Both the position numbers and the translations under genes were made by a program. The notes under the pieces were generated by a model, which saw only the letters and a list, made by a program, of their open reading frames with translations, did not search any database and was not told where the DNA came from. From a virus: a stretch of 22,760 nucleotides of DNA. Below are positions 16,080 through 22,760 of this stretch, one piece after another. Each line of letters begins with the position of its first letter. Positions within the stretch are counted from its first letter, which is position 1. The stretch lies in IMG/VR virus record IMGVR_UViG_3300036828_000024, positions 1-22,760 of that record; one strand, written 5' to 3'.

Positions 16080-16703
16080 TCACAAATTCTCTACGTGCGT
16101 GATCGATCTGCGCAATTCACCTGTATCGATCAACGGAGTATTGGCAGCATCCAATGCTACCCAAGTTCCATACCGAGGCATCAGCTTTTCGCCCTTTGCT
16201 TCCTGTTGTGCCTTTATGTAAAGAACCATGTTCATAATCTGCCGCCGCTTTTTCTTGCTTCTCAATTTAGAAATCTTTCGCTCAATCGTTCGCGGCTGAT
16301 TTTGTGGCCAACCATTGCGTGGATCAGTGAACCAATCTTTAGCTCCGTTCGCTGCAAAAGTACCAACCGCTTTTAATTGTTTCTTCGCTTCCTGTTTCTT
16401 GCCGTCCAGCGTAAGACTCGCAACTTGATTTAATCCTTCTTCAATCTTTTCGTGATTCGCTTCTATCGAAGGTTCAATCACCGGACGCGGCGGAATATTG
16501 TGCTTCTGGCTTCCATTGGTGTGAATGTAAAGCAAACCAGCATTGGTAACAGCAGTTCTTTCCATTGACCCGATAAATTGCTGTTTTCGCCTAGTGTCTT
16601 CTTCCGGCACACCAATGTATGTCTTTGCCTCTTCCAGTTCGCCAATCGCCGCACGAATGAAGGACAAATCACCGTTTTCCGAAACTGTAAGTGTCGGACC
16701 CAT
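16080..16703 (-). CDS. HK97 gp10-like neck / tail-completion protein
   Basis: The protein has 207 residues. It matches the general pattern of gp10/gpG-like morphogenesis proteins that form the head-tail interface: a helical N-terminus with KTYIGVPEEDTRR, then NAGLLYIHTNGSQKHNIPPR followed by PVIEPSI, a basic helical middle (KISKLRSKKKRRQ), and the C-terminal signature TPLIDTGELRRSITHV. It begins 3 bases after the DUF4054 gene, with GGTGA before the ATG. The Lys/Arg-rich stretch (about residues 140-155) could contact DNA or capsid, which is inference. Confidence 0.8.
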   Translation of the reverse strand: MGPTLTVSENGDLSFIRAAIGELEEAKTYIGVPEEDTRRKQQFIGSMERTAVTNAGLLYIHTNGSQKHNIPPRPVIEPSIEANHEKIEEGLNQVASLTLDGKKQEAKKQLKAVGTFAANGAKDWFTDPRNGWPQNQPRTIERKISKLRSKKKRRQIMNMVLYIKAQQEAKGEKLMPRYGTWVALDAANTPLIDTGELRRSITHVENL

Positions 16704-16706
16704 GAT

Positions 16707-17438
16707 TCACCAGAGCAACATGTTTCCCGAACCAAGCGCCATTGCGAACATTGCCAGTTGTTGGCCGTAAGACGTTAGCGCATACGTTCCCCAATCATCG
16801 AACTTACTGATAGGTGACATGCCTACAGAAACATCTCCCACCGCTTTTGAAGTTCTGATTCCCATCGCTAGTCCGGCAGACGCAACCTGTGCAGGAGTCG
16901 ATCCCGGCCCAGCAGTTTGACCCTGCAACCACATGGTCACGTAATGCGCAATGTAGAGAGCCATGCAAAACGGCCACATCTCCTGATAGCGAACCTGCAT
17001 GATCGAATTGGTTGCCAACCAGATGTATGCGTTCAGAACTGGCAGTGGCACCGCCGGATTGATGTAAATAGTTAATTGAATATTGGTTCCGGCAAGAGTG
17101 GTGTTCTGGGATAACGTAAGCGTTTTGGCGTTCTCATCGTTAGCGACAATCACAGAACCGCTTGCAATGCCAGTTCCCGCGATTAATTGCCCCGCTGCCA
17201 GCCCCGTAAGGTCTGAAACGTCAGAAACTACCTCTGAGATTCCATCAATCGTTCCTAGAGGATTTGCGGGTGTTCCGCCGAAGGCCGGAAACCATGCGAA
17301 GAAATCCGCCGCTGAATAAGGCGGATTTGTACCAATCAGGATGTTGGAAGCAAGTGTCAGTGACGATAACAGTCCCGGCCCCTCATTGCCCCAACCCCAA
17401 AATTCCATGAGAGTCTGATTGTAGTCCGGGAATGCCAT
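16707..17438 (-). CDS. DUF4054 head-tail connector with inserted beta module
   Basis: DUF4054 proteins are head-tail connectors. The family halves are visible but split: FFAWFPAFGG near residue 46, and PVLNAYIWLATNSI, then MALYIAHYVTMW, GDVSVGMSP and WGTYALTSYGQQL from about residue 131 onward. Between them, about residues 65-125 form an additional Thr/Ala/Gly-rich beta module (LAAGQLIAGTGIASGSVI, then LTLSQNTTLAGTNIQLTIY). This makes the protein (243 residues) considerably longer than usual family members. The module type recurs in many virion proteins and probably projects outward. Its position after the capsid genes is typical. Confidence 0.82.
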   Translation of the reverse strand: MAFPDYNQTLMEFWGWGNEGPGLLSSLTLASNILIGTNPPYSAADFFAWFPAFGGTPANPLGTIDGISEVVSDVSDLTGLAAGQLIAGTGIASGSVIVANDENAKTLTLSQNTTLAGTNIQLTIYINPAVPLPVLNAYIWLATNSIMQVRYQEMWPFCMALYIAHYVTMWLQGQTAGPGSTPAQVASAGLAMGIRTSKAVGDVSVGMSPISKFDDWGTYALTSYGQQLAMFAMALGSGNMLLW

Positions 17439-17441
17439 GTT

Positions 17442-17753
17442 TTATTTCTTCCACTGACTCTGCAATCCTGCGGGTTTTTTTTCCAGATTTGCTTTCTCTT
17501 CCTGCTCTTTCTGCTTCGCTATTGCAGCGAGTGCAGATTTCTCACTGACTTCAACCAAACTTCCATCTTCAATACTGGCTTTAAATAAATCATCTTTCTC
17601 GCACCAGTCCGGAATTTCCTGCGGAGTATTGTTCTGATTCGGATACACAGTAAAAGATTGTTTATTTATTTGCAGTCTTTCATGTGTAACCGGATTTTCT
17701 TCAATTTTTCCATCGAAGAATTGCATTGCTTTTTTGGTAATAACCCATGCCAT
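17442..17753 (-). CDS. Small head-region protein of unknown function
   Basis: The protein has 103 residues. I recognise no named family. The N-terminal two thirds are mixed alpha/beta (MAWVITKKAMQFFDG, then SFTVYPNQNNTPQEIPDW and DDLFKASIEDGSLVEV), a layout seen in small proteins downstream of capsid genes. The last third is a highly charged helix rich in Lys, Glu and Gln (KQKEQEEKANLEKK). There is no signal peptide or membrane segment. The ribosome binding site GTAGGAGATTAAA is strong and lies directly after the post-capsid hairpin, suggesting separate control of translation. A minor capsid or connector accessory role is a guess from position. Confidence 0.75.
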   Translation of the reverse strand: MAWVITKKAMQFFDGKIEENPVTHERLQINKQSFTVYPNQNNTPQEIPDWCEKDDLFKASIEDGSLVEVSEKSALAAIAKQKEQEEKANLEKKPAGLQSQWKK

Positions 17754-17768
17754 TTTAATCTCCTACAT

Positions 17769-17796
17769 TTTGAGGGTCCAATTACGGACCCTCAAA
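17769..17796 (-). other. Perfect 11-bp hairpin after the major capsid gene
   Basis: The mRNA can form TTTGAGGGTCC paired with GGACCCTCAAA around a 6-base loop, with no mismatch. It lies 36 bases past the capsid stop and about 16 bases before the next start. No U-run follows on either strand, so it does not look like a standard intrinsic terminator. It may instead be a partial attenuator or an RNA stabiliser. Confidence 0.75.
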
Positions 17797-17831
17797 GTTG
17801 AACAAAGCACAGTATGGGGAAGAGCTTCGAA

Positions 17832-18842
17832 TTAACCTATGCCATCCAGATAATAGAACGATTGATTGCGCTTGAACTGCACCTGTCCAATACAACCATT
17901 GAAAATTGTCTCGTATGCTCCGCCATCTTTCACGCTTGGAACTGTAAATACCTTTGTAGGAGGTTGTGGAGCATGAAGCAAAACATTGTTCTCATCATTG
18001 CGATAAAACGCCGCACGTGATGTACTGCCCGAACCTTGCGTATTGATCCATGGATTCGCAACAGGCTTGAACTTGAAATCAACACCATTCGCTTTGGCGA
18101 TATTATTTGCTTCGATGTATTCCCCAACCGAAGCGAAACCGCCAGTACCACCAAGCACCATCGGTTGAAACAGGTTATTGAACACGTTGTAATCAATTAA
18201 GCATGTATTGGGAAATGCATCAGCGGCATATACAGCCTGTCCAACTACCTGTGTCAATGCGAAATTTACATCTGATTGAATCTGTGCAGGAGTCTTGGCA
18301 GACCACAAACGAGAACTGCCAGTACCCGTTGCTGGCGCAAGAGATGAAACCACCAATGGATTATTGATCAACCCCGGCTGTTGCATCCAGCCGTTATAGG
18401 TTACACACTCCATTGCTTTGTTCCATGTCAGTGTTACGCCATCCTCAAGCATGGATTGCAAACTGAATGGTGCAGGTTGACCACTACGATTTGCAGTTTC
18501 GAGTTTCTTCAAATCAATTACAGTGATCAGAAAACCAACCTGCCAAACCCAAGTCACCCACAAACCTTTATAGATGTTTGCTTGGATCATGGGAATATCA
18601 GTGTTATTTGTTCCCTGCAAACCATACTGATTGGTTCCGGTAGTGCCATAATCAGACGCATACGCAGTCAGATAATCCGGCATCCCGCCGCCAAACTTAA
18701 TTGTGATATCGCGGGGATGCGTCATCGATGACAGCGGCTTAACCAGAACTGGACTGGCTAACTCCAGTTGCGAATTCAGAAACGCAAGCGAAGAGGATAC
18801 GGCAGCATCCAGAGCGTAGCTACCACCATTTTTCTTAAACAT
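17832..18842 (-). CDS. Major capsid protein (DUF2184, HK97 fold)
   Basis: This 336-residue protein forms the icosahedral shell. It fits the DUF2184 major capsid family: N-terminal helix (LAFLNSQLELASPVLVKPLS), the central VTWVWQVGFLITVIDLKKLE region, a P-domain helix segment around SLQSMLEDGVTLTWNKAMEC, AAFPNTCLIDYNVFNNLF-like segment near residue 210, and the C-terminal pattern VQFKRNQSFYYLDGIG that typifies these capsids. No long leader precedes the fold, so the separate DUF2213 gene probably supplies scaffolding. The gene follows the cement-like gene by 48 bases, and a possible AU-rich stem brackets its ribosome binding site. Confidence 0.92.
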   Translation of the reverse strand: MFKKNGGSYALDAAVSSSLAFLNSQLELASPVLVKPLSSMTHPRDITIKFGGGMPDYLTAYASDYGTTGTNQYGLQGTNNTDIPMIQANIYKGLWVTWVWQVGFLITVIDLKKLETANRSGQPAPFSLQSMLEDGVTLTWNKAMECVTYNGWMQQPGLINNPLVVSSLAPATGTGSSRLWSAKTPAQIQSDVNFALTQVVGQAVYAADAFPNTCLIDYNVFNNLFQPMVLGGTGGFASVGEYIEANNIAKANGVDFKFKPVANPWINTQGSGSTSRAAFYRNDENNVLLHAPQPPTKVFTVPSVKDGGAYETIFNGCIGQVQFKRNQSFYYLDGIG

Positions 18843-18874
18843 GTAAATTAAACCTGCCTTTCGCTGTAATTTAC
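18843..18874 (-). promoter_or_regulatory. Possible leader stem-loop around the capsid ribosome binding site
   Basis: The 8-base arms GTAAATTA and TAATTTAC can pair around a 16-base loop that contains GGCAGGTT, the likely ribosome binding site. The second arm abuts the capsid ATG. The stem has only one G-C pair and is weak, so a regulatory role is speculative. Confidence 0.4.
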
Positions 18875-18890
18875 GCTCTCGCCAATCTAA

Positions 18891-19463
18891 TTAAGCTGCA
18901 ACTCTCGACAGCAACGTAATCTCTGCAATACCGTTCGCGTCCAAAACACCTGTGCGAAACACCACATTTGTTAACACTACAGTGTTAGTACCATCTGCAA
19001 CCGCTTCAAATCCGCCAACAACACCAGCCGGAATTGCACCGTTAAAAACAGTACGAACATACACAGGATTCTGACTGACAGGAGTACCATTGTTGATCTT
19101 TATAGTGATCGAACCACGCTCAAGAACTTCAGCCATCTGTCCCTGTAAATATTGCCCGATCAGCGGCGTTTGCACTACAGACAAAGTTGTGTAGGCAAGT
19201 TGCGTTTTCACATTGCGTACCGCAACCCCCGCAAATTTTGCCGCCGTAAACGTTCCGGCACCAGCAATGAAATCTTTCACATTCTGATAAGTTCCGCCTA
19301 GTGAATCGGCAACAATAATGACTGGATCACCGAAACTAATCGGATTAGCAGTTGTGTTTAGAACCTGTCGTGCGGCAATGACACGTTCACCCAACCGGGA
19401 TACATTGCCAATGAATCCAAGATTCAATTGAGTTACAGGAATAACTCCACCGAAACTGCTCAT
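18891..19463 (-). CDS. Capsid cement / decoration protein candidate
   Basis: The 190-residue protein has the layout of phage structural cement proteins encoded just before the capsid gene: VIAARQVLNTTANPISFGDP, then VIIVADSLGGTY, FAGVAVRNVKTQ, GQMAEVLERGSITIKINNGT and NPVYVRTVFNG. It is beta-rich, with no signal peptide or Cys. Such proteins bind the shell after expansion and stiffen it. AAGGGG lies about 10 bases before the ATG. The family call is by pattern; a DUF2190-like decoration protein would be the nearest alternative. Confidence 0.75.
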   Translation of the reverse strand: MSSFGGVIPVTQLNLGFIGNVSRLGERVIAARQVLNTTANPISFGDPVIIVADSLGGTYQNVKDFIAGAGTFTAAKFAGVAVRNVKTQLAYTTLSVVQTPLIGQYLQGQMAEVLERGSITIKINNGTPVSQNPVYVRTVFNGAIPAGVVGGFEAVADGTNTVVLTNVVFRTGVLDANGIAEITLLSRVAA

Positions 19464-19501
19464 AATGTAAACCCCTTAATGTAATTTCGTTTTAACCCGA
19501 T

Positions 19502-20923
19502 CTAGCTTCGCTTCTGATTTCCGGTAACAAAGATATCCCGGTACAACTTTTCAGCATCTTGCATAAACTTCACTTGCTTGGAAGGACCGTTATCAACTGA
19601 ATCCTGCGCTTCCCTGCCACGATTGTTCGAAGCATGGGCAAATTTTCCGTAACCACCACTTGTCTTTCCAGTGGATTTTCCTTGCACACTTTTTAATGCG
19701 GTATCGAATGCAGCGATTAATTTCTTATTGCCACTCTTAGCAACAATCGGTTTCAACAACTTCAACGCATCCCGCGCACCTTGCCGCCGCGCTTTGCGTA
19801 ATTCATCCGTACCGGGACCAACAGACACGGGACGATCAGAAGGCTCAATTACGAATGCATCTCCAGCCTCCTCGTCTTTTGCCTCTTTCTCTTTTTCCTC
19901 TTCATCATCAGCATCGGAATCGTCTGCTGCTTCATCTTCTGCTTCGTCTTCACCATCATCATCATCATCGGTATCGGAATCGGTAGTATGAGATGATTCC
20001 TTTTTCTCTTCGCTGCTCCACTTCTTGAACAAATTGCCAAGCTCTTCAATATCGGCATCCATTGTTTTCTCCTGCGTTTCACCATGTTCCAACAAGCGAT
20101 CCACAGCATCGTGAAAACGCTTGCGATCAGACGCGGCATCTTTAGCATCATCCTTAGCGTCTTTCACATCTTTTGCAGGAGTGCTATCAGTTGCAACAGA
20201 GTGATGAGAATTTTTCTCAATCTCACCAACAATCTGATCAACAATATCGGCAACTTCCTCCGGTTTCGCATCCTTCGCCCAATTTGCAAGCTTGGATTTG
20301 CGATTGCTACTAAGAATTCTGTCTAATATAGGAATTGTCATCAAAATATCTCCTGCTGGAGTTACCGAATCTACAATTACCGCTTCTCTTCCCGCTCTAG
20401 CGTTTTCTACAATTGCAACATGATTACCAATAATATCGACTTGTTTAATTACACTTCCATCTTTCAGAACATGGTAATTGTAGCCGCAACTCAACTCCCG
20501 AAGTCCAGCCTTTATTTTGTCAATCAGGTTTTTGGATTTGACAATTAAATCGGAAAGCAGCGGTAAGTCGCCTGATTCCAAAGCTTCAGAACCAGCACGA
20601 ACATTAATTAATTGTCCCTGCTCATGCCGCTTGACAGAATCAAGATCGATTAATTCTTCCGGATGTCCATCCGTAACAGACTTACCCAAGAAACTAGCAA
20701 TGGTTTTATCGGAAAAGACCTCGCTTGGATCACGATAGAGGTTCACATCCTGATCATCATCGACAGTAATCCCCTGATCAGCCAACTCCTGTTTGTCCAG
20801 TTCGCGGCCTTTGTAGGTTTGAAATCCACTGCGCCCAATCACCGCATTCTTGAAGATTACGTACCCTTCCGGAGTCTCTACCCAATTCGGGGACAGGCGC
20901 ACACCGTAGTACGCAATTGCCAT
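19502..20923 (-). CDS. DUF2213 prohead protease fused to acidic scaffold
   Basis: This 473-residue protein probably combines capsid protease and scaffold. The N-terminal part (about 1-190) is the DUF2213 domain: RSGFQTYKGREL, FSDKTIASFLGKSVTDGHP, LRELSCGYNYHV and IIGNHVAIVENARAG. By analogy with HK97-type proteases, His87 (DGHP), Ser145 (ELSCGY) and possibly His168 (GNHVAIV) are catalytic candidates. Residues 195-300 are helical and charged. Residues 303-355 are extremely acidic (Asp/Glu/Ser), and 370-473 form a helical, more basic tail that could hold the capsid-binding end. The gene precedes the cement and capsid genes, as expected, and GGGTGAT lies before the ATG. Protease activity is inferred from motif positions. 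Confidence 0.85.
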   Translation of the reverse strand: MAIAYYGVRLSPNWVETPEGYVIFKNAVIGRSGFQTYKGRELDKQELADQGITVDDDQDVNLYRDPSEVFSDKTIASFLGKSVTDGHPEELIDLDSVKRHEQGQLINVRAGSEALESGDLPLLSDLIVKSKNLIDKIKAGLRELSCGYNYHVLKDGSVIKQVDIIGNHVAIVENARAGREAVIVDSVTPAGDILMTIPILDRILSSNRKSKLANWAKDAKPEEVADIVDQIVGEIEKNSHHSVATDSTPAKDVKDAKDDAKDAASDRKRFHDAVDRLLEHGETQEKTMDADIEELGNLFKKWSSEEKKESSHTTDSDTDDDDDGEDEAEDEAADDSDADDEEEKEKEAKDEEAGDAFVIEPSDRPVSVGPGTDELRKARRQGARDALKLLKPIVAKSGNKKLIAAFDTALKSVQGKSTGKTSGGYGKFAHASNNRGREAQDSVDNGPSKQVKFMQDAEKLYRDIFVTGNQKRS

Positions 20924-20926
20924 GAC

Positions 20927-21121
20927 TCAATCACCCTTACCGTGAATCTGGTACGGATCGTATTGGGGAAAAGAAGGACTCGGAAAAACGCTCACCTGTT
21001 CATCAACACCAGTGATGTTTCCGGCATTGCGCGAAGCATAGAACACGCTTTCACCCTTTTCCGGACCATATTCCTCTCTCATGTTCGACAGAATTTCTTG
21101 ACCTTTTTGAGTAAGCGGCAT
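20927..21121 (-). CDS. Small conserved phage protein
   Basis: The 64-residue protein begins MPLTQKGQEILSNMREEYG and continues with KGESVFYASRNAGNITGVDE. Short proteins with this Lys-rich start, followed by GE-x-VFYAS-x-N-x-G, are common in phages near head genes, and no function is known to me. The last 25 residues are Pro/Ser-rich. The ribosome binding site AGGAGGAAAT is excellent. It sits between the minor head protein and the protease-scaffold gene, so a head assembly role is possible. Confidence 0.85.
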   Translation of the reverse strand: MPLTQKGQEILSNMREEYGPEKGESVFYASRNAGNITGVDEQVSVFPSPSFPQYDPYQIHGKGD

Positions 21122-21129
21122 ATTTCCTC

Positions 21130-21969
21130 CTAAGCAGCTATTGGTACTCCTGCCACTGATTTAAATTCTCTTTCAGACATGCGTACAATTCGGCCACTGT
21201 GATACACCTTGCTAGGCCAACGAACATCAGACAAATGCACCAAAGGTAACGCAATACAACGACAGTTATAAATATTCCCCGCATGATAATATCCAACATT
21301 GCGCTCATGTACCAAAGCCTCTGGTGACGGCGGTTGATTCCAGTTCACCAATACCTGATTCATGTGCTTGTGCGACTCACGCACTCTTGCATCATGCGCC
21401 GTTACCCATCGATACCAATCCAGCCCAATTGATTCTGCTCTCGTTCTCGTAATCGCAGTATCGGCTTTTGCAACTTCTGTTCTAGCGATTCTTTGAATTT
21501 CGAAATTTCTTAAGCCACGCATGTAAGGCGCTAAATCGTGCATGATGCTTTCCGATCTGCGCCCCGCCATAAATTGCTTTTCTACGTGATGCACCGCCCG
21601 TTCCGCTACCTGTTGCGGCACTGTCGAAATGTACTGAGCGTTGGTTTGAATCAAGAACACCAAGCGATTCCGCATCCTTGGCTCTTGTAGCTCTCTCCGC
21701 AACAACTCGTAAATAATGCTCCCCCTGCCTCCCTGTCTCGCCGCTTCGCGCCAACTGACGGCATTCTGCGCTGCTACGTGTGTCACCATCGCAGATGCAA
21801 TGCGTGTAGCGAACTCCGATAGCAATTTCGCAGAAGATGCATATTCCCTTAGCAGCAATTGAACTTCGTTCCATGTTTCAAACCTCGGTATCTTGAAAAA
21901 CTTCAGCAACAAAGAATTAATTGCGCGGCCATACGCAATTTCAAAACGCAATGGACGTTCGAAGTTCAC
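21130..21969 (-). CDS. Minor head protein (Mu gpF / SPP1 gp7-like)
   Basis: The 279-residue protein belongs to the phage head morphogenesis family, whose members bind the portal and are packaged in small numbers. The signature lies in the C-terminal half: IARTEVAKADTAITRTRAES, then WVTAHDARVRESHKHMNQVL, and HAGNIYNCRCIALPLV. The His, Cys and Asp residues there resemble the conserved set of the family. The N-terminal 150 residues are helical and Arg-rich. The ATG overlaps the portal stop by 4 bases (ATGA). Portal followed directly by this gene is the standard arrangement. Confidence 0.88.
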   Translation of the reverse strand: MNFERPLRFEIAYGRAINSLLLKFFKIPRFETWNEVQLLLREYASSAKLLSEFATRIASAMVTHVAAQNAVSWREAARQGGRGSIIYELLRRELQEPRMRNRLVFLIQTNAQYISTVPQQVAERAVHHVEKQFMAGRRSESIMHDLAPYMRGLRNFEIQRIARTEVAKADTAITRTRAESIGLDWYRWVTAHDARVRESHKHMNQVLVNWNQPPSPEALVHERNVGYYHAGNIYNCRCIALPLVHLSDVRWPSKVYHSGRIVRMSEREFKSVAGVPIAA

Positions 21970-22760
21970 TCGTTACCACGCTTTCTTGCTTGTCCTCCTT
22001 CATCTTCTTCCGCTTCCAAATCGGTCCATTCGCCAGTATCAGGGTCACGCACCTTTCCGGAACGTGCGGCCATGGTTTCAACATCAAGAGGAATACCAAT
22101 CTCATCCGTAGCGTTATCGATATCCTCAGCGGAAATGTTGGTGTAAATTTCAGTCTTATCCGAAAGTGCTTTCAGTTCCATGACAGCAGTACGCTGCGAA
22201 ACTAAGCCAGCGGAGAACGGCCCAACAATCGCTTCCGTTCCTGTTTGCGCCAGTTCTGCTTTTTCCTTTTCACTAAGTACACGAATGGACGGAAATACAA
22301 AATCAAGATCGTCCGGAATCTCTCCAAACTCAGACATGCACATGATGGGATACAGCATGTCGAGTTGCGGTTTCATATCGTCATGCTGATACTGCGCGAT
22401 CCGCTCTTCATAGTTGCGCTCATCAGCTTCGTTCACCGTGCCCAGTGCGGAAACATTGCGCCCAAACATTTTTGAATAAGGAATTTCAAAGGCACCGGAA
22501 ACGGATACTTCAAAACGATCCAACACATCGGAGATACCGCCAAACGTGTACTGATGCGATTCCAACTTGCCATCTTTGGGAAGCACCAGCATCGATTGAT
22601 TAGAAATTAATTGATTTTGCGCTTCCATGATCTGGTAGTACTTTTGCGCGGCCATTTGGCTTGCGCCTAAACCAGAGACAACCTGAGCTAGTTCCGGATT
22701 GACTTGAGTAAGAATCTGCGCACGAAACATCAGTTGCAGAATGTTCCATGATGCGTTATC
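21966..22760 (-). CDS. Portal protein, C-terminal part (DUF1073-like, cut by right window edge)
   Basis: The frame is open to the window edge (codons upstream of the ATG at 22730 read DNASWNILQL), so the gene starts outside. The visible 264 residues match the C-terminal part of DUF1073-type portals: FGGISDVLDRFEVSVSGAFE, then IPYSKMFGRNVSALGTVNEA, RNYEERIAQYQHDD, and FPSIRVLSEKEKAELAQTGT. The Asp/Glu/Arg-rich tail (DPDTGEWTDLEAEEDEGG) is probably flexible. The portal ring is the DNA entry channel and seeds head assembly. A large terminase subunit is expected upstream, outside the window. Confidence 0.88.
   Translation of the reverse strand, partial: DNASWNILQLMFRAQILTQVNPELAQVVSGLGASQMAAQKYYQIMEAQNQLISNQSMLVLPKDGKLESHQYTFGGISDVLDRFEVSVSGAFEIPYSKMFGRNVSALGTVNEADERNYEERIAQYQHDDMKPQLDMLYPIMCMSEFGEIPDDLDFVFPSIRVLSEKEKAELAQTGTEAIVGPFSAGLVSQRTAVMELKALSDKTEIYTNISAEDIDNATDEIGIPLDVETMAARSGKVRDPDTGEWTDLEAEEDEGGQARKRGNE

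Noticed and set aside
17769-17796. Hairpin after the capsid gene considered as an ordinary intrinsic terminator
   Set aside because: No U-run follows the stem in either direction, and the downstream genes belong to the same operon; reported as a hairpin of unknown role.
19940-19975. CAT-type trinucleotide repeat resembling a microsatellite
   Set aside because: It encodes the Asp run of the acidic scaffold region and is interrupted by other codons; composition explains it.
19671-19991. Plus-strand ORF of 106 codons rich in Ser
   Set aside because: It is the mirror of the Asp/Glu-rich stretch of the protease-scaffold gene; the Ser runs arise from complementing GAT/GAA-type codons. No ribosome binding site or sensible gene context.
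20663-21133. Plus-strand ORF of 156 codons
   Set aside because: Antisense to two well-supported genes (the protease-scaffold and the small conserved protein), with no recognisable domain.

Overview
The window is part of the genome of a contractile-tailed (myovirus-type) bacteriophage or prophage. It holds almost all of the head, neck, tail and baseplate genes. Its left edge carries a piece of the replication module. Coding is dense and gaps are mostly under 50 bases. Many genes overlap by one to ten bases, often at ATGA or TGATG junctions, which fits one long leftward (minus-strand) late operon with translational coupling. I saw no tRNA, rRNA, CRISPR array, insertion sequence or integrase.

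Layout. Positions 1-1409 (+) encode the C-terminal part of a family B DNA polymerase that is cut by the window edge. It converges at 1406-1409 with the end of the late operon. Reading the operon in its own direction, from 22760 leftward: portal (cut by the right edge), Mu gpF-like minor head protein, a small conserved protein, a DUF2213 prohead protease fused to an acidic scaffold, a cement-like protein, the DUF2184 major capsid protein, a small unknown, a DUF4054 head-tail connector, an HK97 gp10-like neck protein, a head-closure candidate, a tail terminator, the DUF3383 sheath, the DUF3277 tube, a tail assembly chaperone with a -1 frameshift extension, and a short tape measure carrying a glucosaminidase-like domain. 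The baseplate follows: Dit-like protein, plug, hub, Gp138-type spike, gp25-like wedge, gpJ-like wedge and a DUF2612 protein. Last come a tail fibre, three consecutive genes for proteins with predicted Sec signal peptides (a modular fibre, a LamG-like lectin and a beta-helix tailspike) and a 45-residue small gene.

The baseplate and neck order resembles that of small myoviruses such as cyanophage Pam3. Modules in the distal adhesins, together with signal peptides ending in AQ, look to me like those of Acidobacteriota phages and prophages from soil. The host is therefore tentatively an acidobacterium. This rests on pattern recognition, not on a search.

Most notable are the signal peptides on the receptor-binding cassette, a well-supported -1 frameshift at CCCCTTTTTTC that reveals a 76-residue extension with no start codon of its own, one related beta module inserted in two different neck proteins, and a perfect 11-bp hairpin just after the major capsid gene. 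I do not see an unfamiliar defence or regulatory system here.
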